Source of the DNA: Shewanella aestuarii
GTDB taxonomy: Bacteria; Pseudomonadota; Gammaproteobacteria; Enterobacterales; Shewanellaceae
DNA: 64,000 bases
Assembly (NCBI RefSeq): GCF_011765625.1
Contig: NZ_CP050313.1
Coordinates: forward strand, 1,360,501 to 1,424,500
Direction: 5' to 3'
The position numbers were made by a program, and so were the translations under genes. Below are positions 46,861-57,120 of this stretch, piece after piece (position 1 is the first letter of the stretch; each line of letters starts with the position of its first letter). Under the pieces are notes generated by a model that did no database searches, had not been told where the DNA came from, and saw only the letters and a list, made by a program, of their open reading frames with translations.

Positions 46861-47472
46861 ATGTTTAAAGCGCCAGAATCTGTACTTAATGCTCTTGTAC
46901 CTATGGTTGTTGAACAAACTGCTAAAGGTGAACGTTCTTATGATATATACTCTCGTTTATTAAAAGAGCGCGTTATCTTTTTAGTCGGCCAGGTTGAAGA
47001 GCACATGGCTAACTTGATTGTGGCTCAATTATTGTTCTTAGAATCAGAAAGCCCAGACAAAGATATTTATTTATACATTAATTCGCCAGGTGGTTCGGTG
47101 ACCGCTGGTATGGCAATTTATGACACCATGAAATTTATTAAACCAAATGTCAGCACAGTATGTATTGGTCAAGCTTGTAGCATGGGGGCTTTCTTACTTG
47201 CTGGTGGTGCTGAGGGGAAACGTCATTGTCTACCTAATGCTCGTGTGATGATTCACCAACCATTAGGTGGCTTCCAAGGTCAAGCATCTGACATTGCTAT
47301 TCATGCTCAGGAAATTTTAGGTATCAAGAATAAACTAAATGAAATACTTGCTGAACACACTGGTCAGCCCATTGAAGTGATTGAACGTGATACTGACCGT
47401 GATAACTTCATGAGCGCTGCTCAAGCAGTTGAGTATGGATTAGTCGATTCTGTATTAACCACTCGTAGCTAA
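46861..47472 (+). CDS. clpP: ATP-dependent Clp protease proteolytic subunit
   Basis: 203 aa. Tetradecameric serine peptidase core. Ser107 in [14 protein letters not shown], His132 in [10 protein letters not shown], and the Asp in RDTDRDNFM. Short N-terminal propeptide as in E. coli. GGGAAATG precedes the start. clpX follows after 144 bases. Confidence 0.97.
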   Translation: MFKAPESVLNALVPMVVEQTAKGERSYDIYSRLLKERVIFLVGQVEEHMANLIVAQLLFLESESPDKDIYLYINSPGGSVTAGMAIYDTMKFIKPNVSTVCIGQACSMGAFLLAGGAEGKRHCLPNARVMIHQPLGGFQGQASDIAIHAQEILGIKNKLNEILAEHTGQPIEVIERDTDRDNFMSAAQAVEYGLVDSVLTTRS

Positions 47473-47616
47473 TATCATTTGCCTATACGGGCTGATTTTT
47501 TGCTGATACTGGGTTATTCTTAATTCTATTGAATGAATGACTCAGATATGCAGCCATAGCATATCGACAAGCTGAGCCTAAGACGAGACGTCTTGGCTGC
47601 AACCAGAGGTAGAATA

Positions 47617-48897
47617 ATGGGCGATAACAAAAATAACGGTGACAGCGGAAAACTGCTGTACTGCTCTTTTTGCGGAAAAAGTCAGCATGAAGTAAGAAAA
47701 CTGATTGCTGGTCCTTCGGTATATGTATGTGATGAATGTGTTGAATTATGCAATGACATCATCCGCGAAGAAATTAAAGAGATTTCGCCTAAACGTGATA
47801 ATGATAAATTGCCTACACCGCAAGAATTGCGTGCGCATTTAGATGATTACGTTATTGGGCAAGACAAAGCTAAAAAAGTATTAGCTGTAGCGGTATACAA
47901 CCACTACAAGCGCTTACGTAATGGCACGCCAAAAGATGGTGTTGAGTTAGGTAAAAGTAATATTTTGCTCATTGGCCCTACTGGTAGTGGTAAAACTCTA
48001 CTGGCTGAAACCTTAGCGCGCTCGCTAAATGTGCCTTTTACCATGGCTGATGCAACCACGTTAACTGAAGCCGGTTATGTTGGCGAAGACGTTGAAAACA
48101 TTATCCAGAAGCTTCTGCAAAAATGTGATTATGATGTTGAGAAAGCACAGCGCGGTATTGTTTATATTGATGAGATAGACAAAATCAGCCGCAAGTCTGA
48201 TAACCCGTCAATCACTCGTGACGTATCTGGTGAAGGCGTACAGCAAGCCTTATTGAAATTAATCGAAGGTACTGTCGCTTCAGTACCTCCTCAAGGTGGC
48301 CGTAAACATCCACAACAAGAGTTTTTGCAGGTTGATACCTCTAAAATCTTATTTATCTGTGGTGGTGCATTTGCAGGCTTAGAGAAGGTGATTGAACAGC
48401 GCTCTCACACAGGTACGGGTATTGGATTTGGTGCTGAGGTGAAAGGCGAGGCTGATAAAGCGACTATTTCTGAAATATTAGGTCAAGTTGAACCGGGTGA
48501 CTTAGTTAAATTTGGTTTAATTCCTGAATTTATCGGTCGTTTACCGGTTGTTGCCACGCTAACCGAATTAGATGAAGACGCTTTGATTCAAATCTTGTCG
48601 CAACCTAAAAATGCGTTAACTAAGCAATATGCGGCATTATTTGACATGGAAGGTGTTGAGTTAGAGTTCCGTGATGATGCATTAAAGGCGATTGCTCAAA
48701 AGGCTATGTCGCGTAAAACGGGCGCGCGTGGATTACGTTCTATTGTTGAAAGTATTTTACTCGATACCATGTACGATATTCCTTCACAAGACGGTGTTGT
48801 TAAAGCAGTGGTTGATGAGTCAGTGGTTAAAGGTGAGTCAGCGCCAATTTTGATTTATGAGAATCATGAGTCACAAGCTGCCTCTGGTGAACAATAA
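47617..48897 (+). CDS. clpX: ClpX unfoldase
   Basis: 426 aa AAA+ ATPase that unfolds substrates for ClpP. Zinc-binding domain with Cys16, Cys19, Cys38 and Cys41; Walker A GPTGSGKT and Walker [20 protein letters not shown] (RKH pore loop); [11 protein letters not shown] (IGF loop docking ClpP). ATG 47617 follows AGAGG by 7 bases and gives the expected N-terminus; the ORF extension upstream is not needed. Confidence 0.97.
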   Translation: MGDNKNNGDSGKLLYCSFCGKSQHEVRKLIAGPSVYVCDECVELCNDIIREEIKEISPKRDNDKLPTPQELRAHLDDYVIGQDKAKKVLAVAVYNHYKRLRNGTPKDGVELGKSNILLIGPTGSGKTLLAETLARSLNVPFTMADATTLTEAGYVGEDVENIIQKLLQKCDYDVEKAQRGIVYIDEIDKISRKSDNPSITRDVSGEGVQQALLKLIEGTVASVPPQGGRKHPQQEFLQVDTSKILFICGGAFAGLEKVIEQRSHTGTGIGFGAEVKGEADKATISEILGQVEPGDLVKFGLIPEFIGRLPVVATLTELDEDALIQILSQPKNALTKQYAALFDMEGVELEFRDDALKAIAQKAMSRKTGARGLRSIVESILLDTMYDIPSQDGVVKAVVDESVVKGESAPILIYENHESQAASGEQ

Positions 48898-48926
48898 TTG
48901 AACAGCTAGTTCGTGATCTTAAAAAT

Positions 48927-48951
48927 AAGGAGTCCATTGGGCTCCTTTTTT
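48927..48951 (+). terminator. Terminator between clpX and lon
   Basis: AAGGAGTCC, loop ATT, GGGCTCCTT (one G-U pair) and T run, 30 bases after clpX. Confidence 0.88.
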
Positions 48952-48962
48952 CGTATTGACCA

Positions 48963-48989
48963 TTGAAACTGAACTCATCACCCCAATAT
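48963..48989 (+). promoter_or_regulatory. Sigma-32 (heat-shock) promoter of lon
   Basis: TTGAAA, 12 bases, CCCCAATAT, a close match to the sigma-32 consensus CTTGAAA-N11-16-CCCCATnT. lon is a sigma-32 gene in E. coli. Immediately after the clpX terminator. Confidence 0.75.
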
Positions 48990-49027
48990 ACTCAGTAATA
49001 AGTCTTTTCATCAAACGGAATCGAGCC

Positions 49028-51379
49028 ATGACCCAAGAGCGTGAAGCGCATATCGAACTCCCCGTGTTACCACTACGTGATGTTGTGGTGTATCCCCATA
49101 TGGTTATTCCGCTATTCGTCGGACGGGAAAAATCTATCCGTTGCTTAGAGTCGGCAATGGAACAAGACAAGCAAATTTTATTAGTTGCTCAGCGTGATGC
49201 AGATCTTGACGAGCCTACTAAAGATGACATTTTTGACATTGGTACAGTCGCCTCAATTTTACAGTTATTAAAACTGCCAGACGGAACAGTCAAAGTGTTA
49301 GTTGAGGGTGGACAACGGGCTAAAATTAACCGTTACACTCAAGACGATGAGTTTTTTGTTGCAACTGCAGAGTATTTAGAGTCTGAAACACTTGCTGAAA
49401 AAGAAGAAGAAGTACTTGTACGCAGTGCAATAGGTCAGTTTGAAGGCTATATCAAGCTTAATAAAAAAATCCCTCCAGAAGTACTCACTTCGCTAACTGG
49501 GATTGATGAAGCTGCACGTTTAGCAGACACCATGGCTGCCCACATGCCATTAAAGCTTGAAGACAAACAGTCTGTGCTTGAAATGATCAATGTCGGTGAG
49601 CGCTTGGAATATCTGATGGCTATGATGGAAGCTGAAATTGACTTGCTTCAAGTTGAAAAACGCATTCGTACTCGCGTTAAAAAGCAGATGGAAAAAAGTC
49701 AGCGTGAGTATTATTTGAATGAGCAAATGAAAGCTATTCAAAAAGAGTTAGGTGATATTGATGAAAGTCATGATGAATTTGAAGTCTTAGGCAAAAAGAT
49801 TGAAGAATCTGGCATGCCAAAAGATGCTAAAGATAAAGCCAATGCTGAATTAAACAAATTAAAAATGATGTCTCCAATGTCTGCCGAAGCCACGGTTGTG
49901 CGTAGTTATGTCGATTGGATGACGTCAGTACCTTGGAAAAAACGTTCTAAAATCAAACGTGATTTAGCCAAAGCGCAAGATGTATTAGATACTGATCATC
50001 ATGGTCTTGAAAAAGTAAAAGAGCGTATTCTTGAGTATTTGGCTGTACAAAGTCGAGTTAAGCAGCTCAAAGGGCCGATTTTATGTTTGGTTGGGCCACC
50101 AGGTGTAGGTAAAACCTCCTTAGGTCAATCGATTGCAAAAGCAACTGGTCGTGAGTATGTTCGTGTTGCCTTAGGTGGTGTGCGAGATGAAGCTGAAATT
50201 CGTGGTCATCGTCGAACTTACATTGGCTCTATGCCGGGGAAAATTATTCAAAAGATGTCTAAAGTGGGCGTTAAAAACCCATTATTTCTTTTAGATGAAA
50301 TTGATAAGATGAGCTCAGATATGCGTGGCGATCCATCGTCAGCATTACTTGAGGTTTTAGACCCGGAGCAAAATGCAACATTTAACGACCACTACTTAGA
50401 AGTGGATTATGACTTATCTGATGTGATGTTTGTGGCTACGTCTAACTCAATGGATATCCCAGGCCCCTTGTTAGATCGTATGGAAGTGATTCGTTTGTCG
50501 GGCTACACCGAAGATGAAAAGCTCAATATAGCTAAACAACATTTGTTACCAAAACAAGTTGAACGTAATGGCCTTAAAGCTAAAGAAATTAACGTTGATG
50601 ATAGTGCAATTTTAGGCATTATTCGTTATTACACTCGTGAAGCTGGCGTTCGTTCTCTTGAGCGTGAATTGTCTAAAATTTGCCGTAAAGTGGTTAAACA
50701 GATTTTATTAGACAAGTCCGTTAAAACTGTTGACGTTAATCAAGAAAACCTTAAATCATTTTTAGGCGTTCAGCGTTTTGATTATGGTAAGGCGGAATCA
50801 ACAAACCAAATCGGTCAAGTAACTGGTCTAGCGTGGACTCAAGTTGGTGGTGATTTACTCACCATTGAAGCGACTTCTGTAGCAGGCAAAGGCAAACTGG
50901 CTTACACAGGTTCACTAGGTGATGTGATGCAAGAATCTATTCAGGCAGCAATGACCGTTGTTAGAGCTCGTGCAGAACAGTTAGGTATTAATGCTGATTT
51001 TTATGAGAAGCGTGATATTCATGTTCACGTTCCAGAAGGGGCAACTCCCAAAGATGGTCCATCTGCTGGTGCGGCAATGTGTACGGCATTAGTATCTAGT
51101 TTAACTGGTAATCCTGTTCGTAGTGATGTGGCGATGACAGGTGAAATTACCCTACGCGGTGAAGTGTTGCCCATCGGTGGATTGAAAGAAAAACTGCTAG
51201 CAGCACATCGTGGTGGTATTAAACATGTTCTTATTCCTAAAGAAAATGAACGTGATTTAGAAGAGATACCACAAAATGTGATAGCTGATTTACAGATTCA
51301 TCCGGTGCGCTGGGTAGATGAAGTGTTGAAATTATCGCTTGAACGCCCAGTTGAAGGCTTTGAAGTGGTTAAAAAATAG
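49028..51379 (+). CDS. lon: ATP-dependent protease Lon
   Basis: 783 aa (E. coli 784). N-terminal substrate-binding domain with [23 protein letters not shown], coiled coil, AAA+ domain with [12 protein letters not shown], and C-terminal protease domain with Ser679 in [11 protein letters not shown] and Lys722 in [14 protein letters not shown]. Degrades damaged and regulatory proteins. ATG 49028 begins [12 protein letters not shown]; upstream codons belong to the promoter. Confidence 0.97.
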   Translation: MTQEREAHIELPVLPLRDVVVYPHMVIPLFVGREKSIRCLESAMEQDKQILLVAQRDADLDEPTKDDIFDIGTVASILQLLKLPDGTVKVLVEGGQRAKINRYTQDDEFFVATAEYLESETLAEKEEEVLVRSAIGQFEGYIKLNKKIPPEVLTSLTGIDEAARLADTMAAHMPLKLEDKQSVLEMINVGERLEYLMAMMEAEIDLLQVEKRIRTRVKKQMEKSQREYYLNEQMKAIQKELGDIDESHDEFEVLGKKIEESGMPKDAKDKANAELNKLKMMSPMSAEATVVRSYVDWMTSVPWKKRSKIKRDLAKAQDVLDTDHHGLEKVKERILEYLAVQSRVKQLKGPILCLVGPPGVGKTSLGQSIAKATGREYVRVALGGVRDEAEIRGHRRTYIGSMPGKIIQKMSKVGVKNPLFLLDEIDKMSSDMRGDPSSALLEVLDPEQNATFNDHYLEVDYDLSDVMFVATSNSMDIPGPLLDRMEVIRLSGYTEDEKLNIAKQHLLPKQVERNGLKAKEINVDDSAILGIIRYYTREAGVRSLERELSKICRKVVKQILLDKSVKTVDVNQENLKSFLGVQRFDYGKAESTNQIGQVTGLAWTQVGGDLLTIEATSVAGKGKLAYTGSLGDVMQESIQAAMTVVRARAEQLGINADFYEKRDIHVHVPEGATPKDGPSAGAAMCTALVSSLTGNPVRSDVAMTGEITLRGEVLPIGGLKEKLLAAHRGGIKHVLIPKENERDLEEIPQNVIADLQIHPVRWVDEVLKLSLERPVEGFEVVKK

Positions 51380-51470
51380 CTGTTTAGTGAAAAAATTGCT
51401 CTAGAGCATCAAAAAAGTGAAAAAAGGGGCTTAACAAAACGCTGACCTGTGGTAGCCTAGGTTTGTGGAG

Positions 51471-51504
51471 AGTCAGACACACCAAGCCCTTGGCGCATCT
51501 GACT
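51471..51504 (+). promoter_or_regulatory. Structured leader upstream of hupB
   Basis: AGTCAGA (51471-51477) pairs TCTGACT (51498-51504), enclosing CCAA/TTGG. It lies about 140 bases before the hupB ATG without a T tract, so it may be a 5'-UTR structure of hupB or the end of the lon transcript. Confidence 0.35.
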
Positions 51505-51641
51505 TTGAGCTGTATCCAATTTTAATTTTTTTGGTTTTCTAGTAAATTTGGCATAGTGCCAAAATTTAAACAAAAAGCCTCCGCAGACCGCTCTAAACAT
51601 GGATTTGGTTGCGGCGCGACAATAACATTCAAGGGGATGAC

Positions 51642-51914
51642 ATGAACAAATCTGAACTAATCGAGAAAATTGCTTCTGGTGCTGATATTTCTAAAGCGGC
51701 TGCTGGTCGTGCACTAGATTCATTTATCGCAGCGGTAACTGAAGGTCTAAAAGAAGGCGATAAAATTTCTCTAGTTGGTTTTGGTACTTTTGAAGTACGT
51801 CAACGTGCAGAACGCACTGGCCGTAACCCACAAACGGGTCAAGAAATTAAAATTGCTGCTGCGAACATTCCTGCGTTCAAAGCTGGCAAAGCGCTTAAAG
51901 ACGCTGTTAACTAA
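51642..51914 (+). CDS. hupB: DNA-binding protein HU-beta
   Basis: 90 aa nucleoid protein. [21 protein letters not shown] start, DNA-binding arm [21 protein letters not shown] (Pro at the tip), end [13 protein letters not shown]. Dimer that bends DNA. AAGGGGA precedes ATG 51642. Between lon and ppiD as in E. coli. Confidence 0.97.
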   Translation: MNKSELIEKIASGADISKAAAGRALDSFIAAVTEGLKEGDKISLVGFGTFEVRQRAERTGRNPQTGQEIKIAAANIPAFKAGKALKDAVN

Positions 51915-51956
51915 AAATTAGTTAATAACGTTGCCTTTGTAAGGCATTCGTAATTC

Positions 51957-51982
51957 AAGCACTGCTGAGGCGGTGCTTTTTA
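51957..51982 (+). terminator. Terminator of hupB
   Basis: AAGCACTGC, loop TGAG, GCGGTGCTT and T (one G-U pair), 43 bases after hupB. Confidence 0.8.
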
Positions 51983-51984
51983 CG

Positions 51985-52103
51985 AGATGATATATCAATT
52001 GTAAAGTTGATATTAGGAGTATTGGCTTCTACCTGTAGTAGCACTGATGACTCCTTACATAAATTACAAGAAGGCGCATCAACAGGTGATGCGCCTTTTT
52101 ATT
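51985..52103 (+). ncRNA. Candidate structured small RNA between hupB and ppiD
   Basis: About 115 bases enclosed by two terminators. It contains a perfect 7-bp inverted repeat (ATATCAA 51992-51998, TTGATAT 52007-52013), a long-range pair AGGAGT 52015-52020 with ACTCCT 52050-52055, and ends in its own strong terminator. No ORF. Promoter not identified, so it could also be the 3' tail of hupB RNA. Confidence 0.3.
52071..52103 (+). terminator. Strong terminator just before ppiD
   Basis: AAGGCGCATCA, loop ACAGG, TGATGCGCCTT and T run, ending about 30 bases before the ppiD ATG. Confidence 0.92.
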
Positions 52104-52129
52104 TTTAATCGCAACAAGCGAGAATTCAG

Positions 52130-54004
52130 ATGTTAGAAAAAATTCGCGAAGGGTCACAAGGGGTTATTGCTAAGTCAATTCTTGTACTTGTGATACTTTC
52201 ATTTGCTTTTACTGGTGTCAGCAGTTATTTAAGCTCTAACACTGGTGCCGCCGCAGCCATCGTAAATGGCACAGAAATTAGCGCAGCTGAACTTGAACAA
52301 GCATTTCAAAATGAACGTGCTAGTTTAGAGCAGCAATATGGTGAAATGTTTGCAGCATTATCTGCTGACGACACCTATATGCAAAGCATCAAAAACAGTG
52401 TGTTAGACCGATTAGTGGCTAATGTATTAGTTGACCAAGCTGCTATTGACTTAGGTTTACGTGTATCTGATGAACAAATAAAACAAGCGATATTCGCCGA
52501 GCCTGCATTTCAAACCGATGGCCGTTTTGACAACGATCGTTATCAAGCTGTTTTGCGTCAACTTAACTATCAGCCGGCAACGTTTCGAGACATGATGCGT
52601 GTAGATATGACTCGTCGTCAGTTATTGAATGCATTAGTGGGTAGTGAATTTGTTCTAGATGGCGAAGCCAATCAGCTTGCACAAGTGCAAAGCCAAACGC
52701 GCGATATTCGTTATGTCAGTGTTGATGCAACGCCATTTTTAGCTGCTGCAAGTGTGACAGCCGAAGAAGCCAAAACATTTTACGACACTAATTTAAATCA
52801 GTTTAAAAGTCCTGAGTTAATTAGTCTTGAATATGTTGAGTTAGACGTTGCCGATATGGCCAAAGGCATCACGACTGATGATGCTGAAATTAAGCAGTAT
52901 TACGATGAAAACCAAGCACAATATAAGACCCCTGAAAAGCGTTTAGCTAGCCATATTTATGCCGCAAGTGGTGATGATGCAGCGGATCAAGCTAAGCTTG
53001 AAGCGATTTCAGCGCGTTTAGCGGAAGGTGAAGATTTTGCTGAGCTTGCTAAAACTGAATCTGATGATCAATTTAGTGCCGAACAAGGTGGTCAAATTGA
53101 CTGGTTTGAACAGGGCGTAATGGATCCTGCTTTTGATCAAGCTTTATTTAGCTTAGCTAAAGGTGAAGTATCAGGTGTTGTTAAAGGTGAATTTGGTTAT
53201 CACATTATCAAACTTGATGATGTTCAAGCCGGCGCAATTGCCCCATTTGCTGACGTTAAAGATAAAATTGTAGAACAAATTCAGCAGAAAAAAGCGTTAG
53301 ATATTTTTTATAGCCTTCAAACTAAGCTTGCTGATACCAGCTACGAAATTCCAGATACACTTTTCGATACAGCTAAAGCGGTGAATAAAGAAGTTCAAAC
53401 CACAGCGTTATTTACACGCGACAATCCGCCTGCAAAATTAGACAATCCTGAGTTACTAAAAGCGGCATTTTCTGATCAAGTGCTAAACAGTGGCATGAAC
53501 AGTGACGTGATTGAACTCGCACCCAATCATGTTGTTGTTATCCGTGTTAAAGAACATCAAGAAGCGGGTACGATGAGCTTTGATAAGGTTGAAGCGCAAA
53601 TCATGCAACGCTTAAAGCAAGATAAAGCGCAAGAAGCCGCTCGTGAAAAAGCTGCAACTTATATGGCACAGTTTAAAGCGGGTGATTTTTCACTTACAGA
53701 TGCTGAAATTGTGACTGTCGCAAAGCTTGACCGTTATAATCAGGACGTTAATGCAGCTGTTACCAATAAAGCATTCCAAATGCCAGCACCAGAGGCTGGT
53801 AGCGTATCAATTGATACTGCAGCAATGGGGGCTGGGTATGCCGTTGTGATACTTGATAAGGTTAACACTGCTGACAATATTGACGCTGATTTAATTCAAT
53901 CTTTAAAAGATGGATTAGCACGTCAATTTAGTCAAGCTGACTACCGCGCAGTGGTCGAGTCATTGAAGGCAAAAGCCACGATTGAATATCCTGTAGCGGA
54001 ATAA
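52130..54004 (+). CDS. ppiD: Periplasmic folding chaperone PpiD
   Basis: 624 aa (E. coli 623). N-terminal membrane anchor at 13-32 (VIAKSILVLVILSFAFTGVS), SurA-like N-domain, a parvulin domain at about 265-360 (RLASHIYAASGDDAADQAKL, GGQIDWFEQGVMDPAFDQAL, FGYHIIKLDDV) and a C-terminal chaperone part. Associated with SecYEG exit. The start has only a weak GCGAG ribosome site. Confidence 0.96.
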   Translation: MLEKIREGSQGVIAKSILVLVILSFAFTGVSSYLSSNTGAAAAIVNGTEISAAELEQAFQNERASLEQQYGEMFAALSADDTYMQSIKNSVLDRLVANVLVDQAAIDLGLRVSDEQIKQAIFAEPAFQTDGRFDNDRYQAVLRQLNYQPATFRDMMRVDMTRRQLLNALVGSEFVLDGEANQLAQVQSQTRDIRYVSVDATPFLAAASVTAEEAKTFYDTNLNQFKSPELISLEYVELDVADMAKGITTDDAEIKQYYDENQAQYKTPEKRLASHIYAASGDDAADQAKLEAISARLAEGEDFAELAKTESDDQFSAEQGGQIDWFEQGVMDPAFDQALFSLAKGEVSGVVKGEFGYHIIKLDDVQAGAIAPFADVKDKIVEQIQQKKALDIFYSLQTKLADTSYEIPDTLFDTAKAVNKEVQTTALFTRDNPPAKLDNPELLKAAFSDQVLNSGMNSDVIELAPNHVVVIRVKEHQEAGTMSFDKVEAQIMQRLKQDKAQEAAREKAATYMAQFKAGDFSLTDAEIVTVAKLDRYNQDVNAAVTNKAFQMPAPEAGSVSIDTAAMGAGYAVVILDKVNTADNIDADLIQSLKDGLARQFSQADYRAVVESLKAKATIEYPVAE

Positions 54005-54022
54005 AATACCGTTTTTGATTTG

Positions 54023-54052
54023 AAAGCCAAGGCACTGACCTTGGCTTTTTTG
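54023..54052 (+). terminator. Terminator of ppiD
   Basis: AAAGCCAAGG, loop CACTGA, CCTTGGCTTT and T, 18 bases after ppiD. Confidence 0.94.
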
Positions 54053-54074
54053 TATCTAAAAAAGAGTGGTATCG

Positions 54075-54959
54075 ATGAATATTGATCTGCAATTTGAACA
54101 AGTATTAACATATATCGATAATCACCTAGATCAGTCACTTGAATTGTCTATACTGGCAAGGTTAACTGAGGTGCCCGTCAATCATTTTGAATGTGTGTTT
54201 CAAGCTTTGTATCACACAAGACTTGATGACTATATTGCATTACTGAGGATATTAGAAGCTGCTCAGCTGTTAGGTTTTGATAAGCAAGTCTCAATTGAAG
54301 ATATCGCTAAATCAGCCGGTTACGGCTCGGTTTCGGCCTTTAATCAAACTTTTTTATCAAGTATTGGTCAAACTCCACAGGAATTTAGGCTTTCTCCTGA
54401 CTGGGGCAATTTATTTCATAAACAGCAACCACTTAAAACGCTGGCTCAAGGGCACGACAGCCTCACTGAGGCAGATGTTCACATCACTATTGAAACACTA
54501 GAATCTATTCCCCTAGTATTAATAAGACATAGAGCTGAGGCGCAATATGTTCCCCAATCTGTTAAGGCCTTAGCCGCTTTTAGACAGCAGCATCAACTTC
54601 TGCCTACGCACAGCCGTACTTTTCACTTTATTTATAATCAACCACATGGGATTGATGATAACTACCACATTGATATTGCAGCCAGTGTGCCTGTAGAAAA
54701 GGCCACATCGTTACAAAACCGAGTTAAACAATCGCCTTATTTTCATTTTGCTGAAATACCAAATGGCCACTACGCGGTATTTACACATCGCGGTACAGCA
54801 GCAGATTTACACAAAAAGTTAGCATACTTATATGGTAAGTGGCTTGTGAGTAGCGATTATAAATTGTGCGAACAGCCATTAATATTTGAGCGATTAGATG
54901 CGGGGCTGGACAGTTCAGATATGCATGTCAAGGTATGGCTTAGAATTACTGATAGATAG
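54075..54959 (+). CDS. AraC-family regulator with GyrI-like effector domain
   Basis: 294 aa. N-terminal AraC-type double helix-turn-helix at about 5-100 (LEYIDNH-like opening reads VLTYIDNHLDQSLELSILA; second helix pair VSIEDIAKSAGYGSVSAFNQ, then IGQTPQEFR). C-terminal GyrI/SOUL-type ligand domain at about 135-294 (VHITIETLESIPLVLIRHR, FAEIPNGHYAVFTHRG). Such SoxS/Rob-like fusions respond to small hydrophobic ligands. Targets unknown; convergent with fabV. Confidence 0.88.
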   Translation: MNIDLQFEQVLTYIDNHLDQSLELSILARLTEVPVNHFECVFQALYHTRLDDYIALLRILEAAQLLGFDKQVSIEDIAKSAGYGSVSAFNQTFLSSIGQTPQEFRLSPDWGNLFHKQQPLKTLAQGHDSLTEADVHITIETLESIPLVLIRHRAEAQYVPQSVKALAAFRQQHQLLPTHSRTFHFIYNQPHGIDDNYHIDIAASVPVEKATSLQNRVKQSPYFHFAEIPNGHYAVFTHRGTAADLHKKLAYLYGKWLVSSDYKLCEQPLIFERLDAGLDSSDMHVKVWLRITDR

Positions 54960-54971
54960 TTTTGAGGTAAG

Positions 54972-55013
54972 CAATCAAGAAGGCCAAACTGATAAATTTG
55001 GCCTTTTTGATTG
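54972..55013. terminator. Long bidirectional terminator between the AraC-type gene and fabV
   Basis: CAATCAA, a bulge, AAGGCCAAA and the complementary arms TTTGGCCTT, TTGATTG: 16 paired bases around an 8-base loop. Suits both convergent genes. Confidence 0.85.
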
Positions 55014-55030
55014 AATTGTCGATGACGACC

Positions 55031-56233
55031 TTACAAGCTAATCACATCAAAGGTGACGTGTGGATTAACGTCTGCGTCGTAGTCGATACCATCAATGCCG
55101 AAACCGAACAGTTTTAAGAACTCTTCTTTGTACTCGTTATAATCCGTCAGTTCAGCTAAATTTTCTGTGGTTACTTGTGGCCATAAATCGCGGCAATGCT
55201 TCTGAATGTCTTCGCGTAATTCCCAGTCATCTAAACGAAGACGGTTTTCGTTATCGGTTTGTGCAGCTTGACCATCTGCGCGATATAAACGCTCACTAAA
55301 CATGCGGTAAATTTGTTCCATACAGCCTTCATGAACACCTTCTTCGCGCATTTTCTTAAATACCATCGCGATATATAAAGGCATCACAGGGATAGCAGAA
55401 CTTGCTTGAGTGACAACGCTTTTTAGTACGGCAACGTTAGCTGAACCACCCGTTTTGGATAATTTTTCATTAAGGCTATGAGCTGCGCGGTCTAAATCCA
55501 TTTTGGCTTTACCTAGCGCGCCATGCCAGTAGATTGGCCATGTAATTTCAGTGCCGATATAGCTATAAGCAACCGTTTTACAATTATCAGCTAATACGCC
55601 TGCATCACTTAAGGCGCTCATCCATAACTCCCAATCTTGTCCGCCCATAACCGTCACGGTATCAGCAATTTCTTGCTCAGTTGCTGGCTCTACAGAGGTT
55701 TCAATTATGGTATTTTTATTGGTATCAACTGCCGTTGCGGTATAAGTTTCACCGATAGGTTTTAGGCTTGAGCGGACAACGTCGCCAGTATCAGGTAATT
55801 TACGCACTGGAGATGCCAGTGAGTACACCACCATATCAATTTGACCTAGGTCTTGCTTGATTAGCTCAATCACCTTTTGTTTAGCTTCATGGCTAAAGGC
55901 ATCACAGTTAATACTTTTGGAATATAAACCTTCAGCTTTAGCAAACTTGTCAAAGTATGCTGAGTTATACCAGCCTGCGGTTCCGGGTTTGGTTTCAGTA
56001 CTTGGTTTTTCAAAGAAAACACCAATGGTTGCGGCGTCACTACCAAAAGCAGATGCAATGCGTGACGATAAGCCGTAACCGCTTGATGAGCCAACGACTA
56101 AGACTTTTTTAGGGCCGTTAGCAATTTTGCCTTTTGCTTTGGTTAATTCAATTTGTTCTTTGACGTTTGCTTCACAGCCAACAGGGTGAGTGGTGGTACA
56201 AATAAAGCCACGAATTTTCGGTTTAATAATCAT
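55031..56233 (-). CDS. fabV: Enoyl-ACP reductase FabV
   Basis: 400 aa, FabV class (about 400; FabI is about 260). Last step of each fatty-acid elongation cycle with NADH. Nucleotide region [20 protein letters not shown], then the FabV active site Y-x8-K with Tyr235 and Lys244 in [10 protein letters not shown]. Begins [20 protein letters not shown] as the family does. FabV enzymes are known to be triclosan-tolerant. It lies directly downstream of sapF, the position occupied by fabI in E. coli. Confidence 0.96.
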   Translation of the reverse strand: MIIKPKIRGFICTTTHPVGCEANVKEQIELTKAKGKIANGPKKVLVVGSSSGYGLSSRIASAFGSDAATIGVFFEKPSTETKPGTAGWYNSAYFDKFAKAEGLYSKSINCDAFSHEAKQKVIELIKQDLGQIDMVVYSLASPVRKLPDTGDVVRSSLKPIGETYTATAVDTNKNTIIETSVEPATEQEIADTVTVMGGQDWELWMSALSDAGVLADNCKTVAYSYIGTEITWPIYWHGALGKAKMDLDRAAHSLNEKLSKTGGSANVAVLKSVVTQASSAIPVMPLYIAMVFKKMREEGVHEGCMEQIYRMFSERLYRADGQAAQTDNENRLRLDDWELREDIQKHCRDLWPQVTTENLAELTDYNEYKEEFLKLFGFGIDGIDYDADVNPHVTFDVISL

Positions 56234-56337
56234 AAGTCAGTTTCTTCCTTTTACGTTGGCCATAGGATAAATAGTTCGTCAGCGAAATGGCACTGATTTT
56301 TGCCTAAAGCCTCGAATTTGGGTAGTGGTTGGAGCAG

Positions 56338-57120
56338 TTATTTTTTCATGAACTGAGTTTGTTCTTGGATCAGTCTTTGAGTGTATTCATGCTGCGGCGA
56401 GTTAAATAAGGTCTCTGTGGGCGCTTGTTCAACCATGCAGCCATTTTGTAGCACCATGATTTTGTCACTCACATGGCGAATAATATTTAAGTTATGGGAA
56501 ACAAAAATATACGAAAGTCCCAACTCTTTTTGTAATTTAAGTAATAAATTAAGAATTTGAGAACGAACCGACAAATCTAGTGCGGTTAATGCTTCATCGG
56601 CAATAATGATTTTGGGGTTGAGCATTAAGGCTCTTGCTACGGCAACACGTTGCTTTTGACCTTCAGAAATCATACTCGGATAAAAGTTTGCATGTTCAGG
56701 TAATAAGCCAACTTTTTTTAACGCATCGAGTACTTGTATTTTTCGTTCTTGTGCATTTAATTCTGTATTAAACTTTAATGGTTCGTTTAATAAGTCGCCA
56801 ATCGTTAATCTTGGATTTAATGAGGTTTTAGGATCTTGAAAAATCATTCTGATCAAACGACAGCGCTGTTTTAAGTTACGTGTTTCTAACGCTTCTTCTT
56901 CAAAAAATATTTCCCCGCCAGTACGCTGCTCTGCGCCAACTAAAATTCGTGCAAGGGTAGATTTTCCTGAACCCACTTCGCCGACAATCGCTAAGGTTTC
57001 GCCACGATTAAGCTCAAAAGATACCGGCATTAATGCATCATAATACTGCGGTTTAAAGCCTTTATAACCGGTTAAGTATTGTTTACTTAGTTTAGTGACT
57101 TTAAGTAAAGGCGCTGTCAT
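56338..57120 (-). CDS. sapF: Peptide transport ATPase SapF
   Basis: 260 aa ABC ATPase. Walker A VGEVGSGKSTLA, Q-loop MIFQDPKTSLNPR, signature MISEGQKQRVAVARAL, Walker B IIIADEALTALD, H-loop VSHNLN. MTAPLLKVTKLSKQY is the preferred start; ATG 57132, four codons upstream, is possible. It overlaps the end of sapD by 20 bases. Last gene of sapABCDF. Confidence 0.92.
   Translation of the reverse strand: MTAPLLKVTKLSKQYLTGYKGFKPQYYDALMPVSFELNRGETLAIVGEVGSGKSTLARILVGAEQRTGGEIFFEEEALETRNLKQRCRLIRMIFQDPKTSLNPRLTIGDLLNEPLKFNTELNAQERKIQVLDALKKVGLLPEHANFYPSMISEGQKQRVAVARALMLNPKIIIADEALTALDLSVRSQILNLLLKLQKELGLSYIFVSHNLNIIRHVSDKIMVLQNGCMVEQAPTETLFNSPQHEYTQRLIQEQTQFMKK

Noticed and set aside
42216..54004. 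Genomic island or prophage signs near the tRNA genes
   Set aside because: No integrase, no repeated tRNA 3' end, and core genes on both sides.
17115..54004. Functional cluster of proline isomerases (ppiC, ppiB, tig, ppiD)
   Set aside because: Four such genes in 37 kb is noticeable, but each has its own conserved neighbourhood and strand; likely coincidence.
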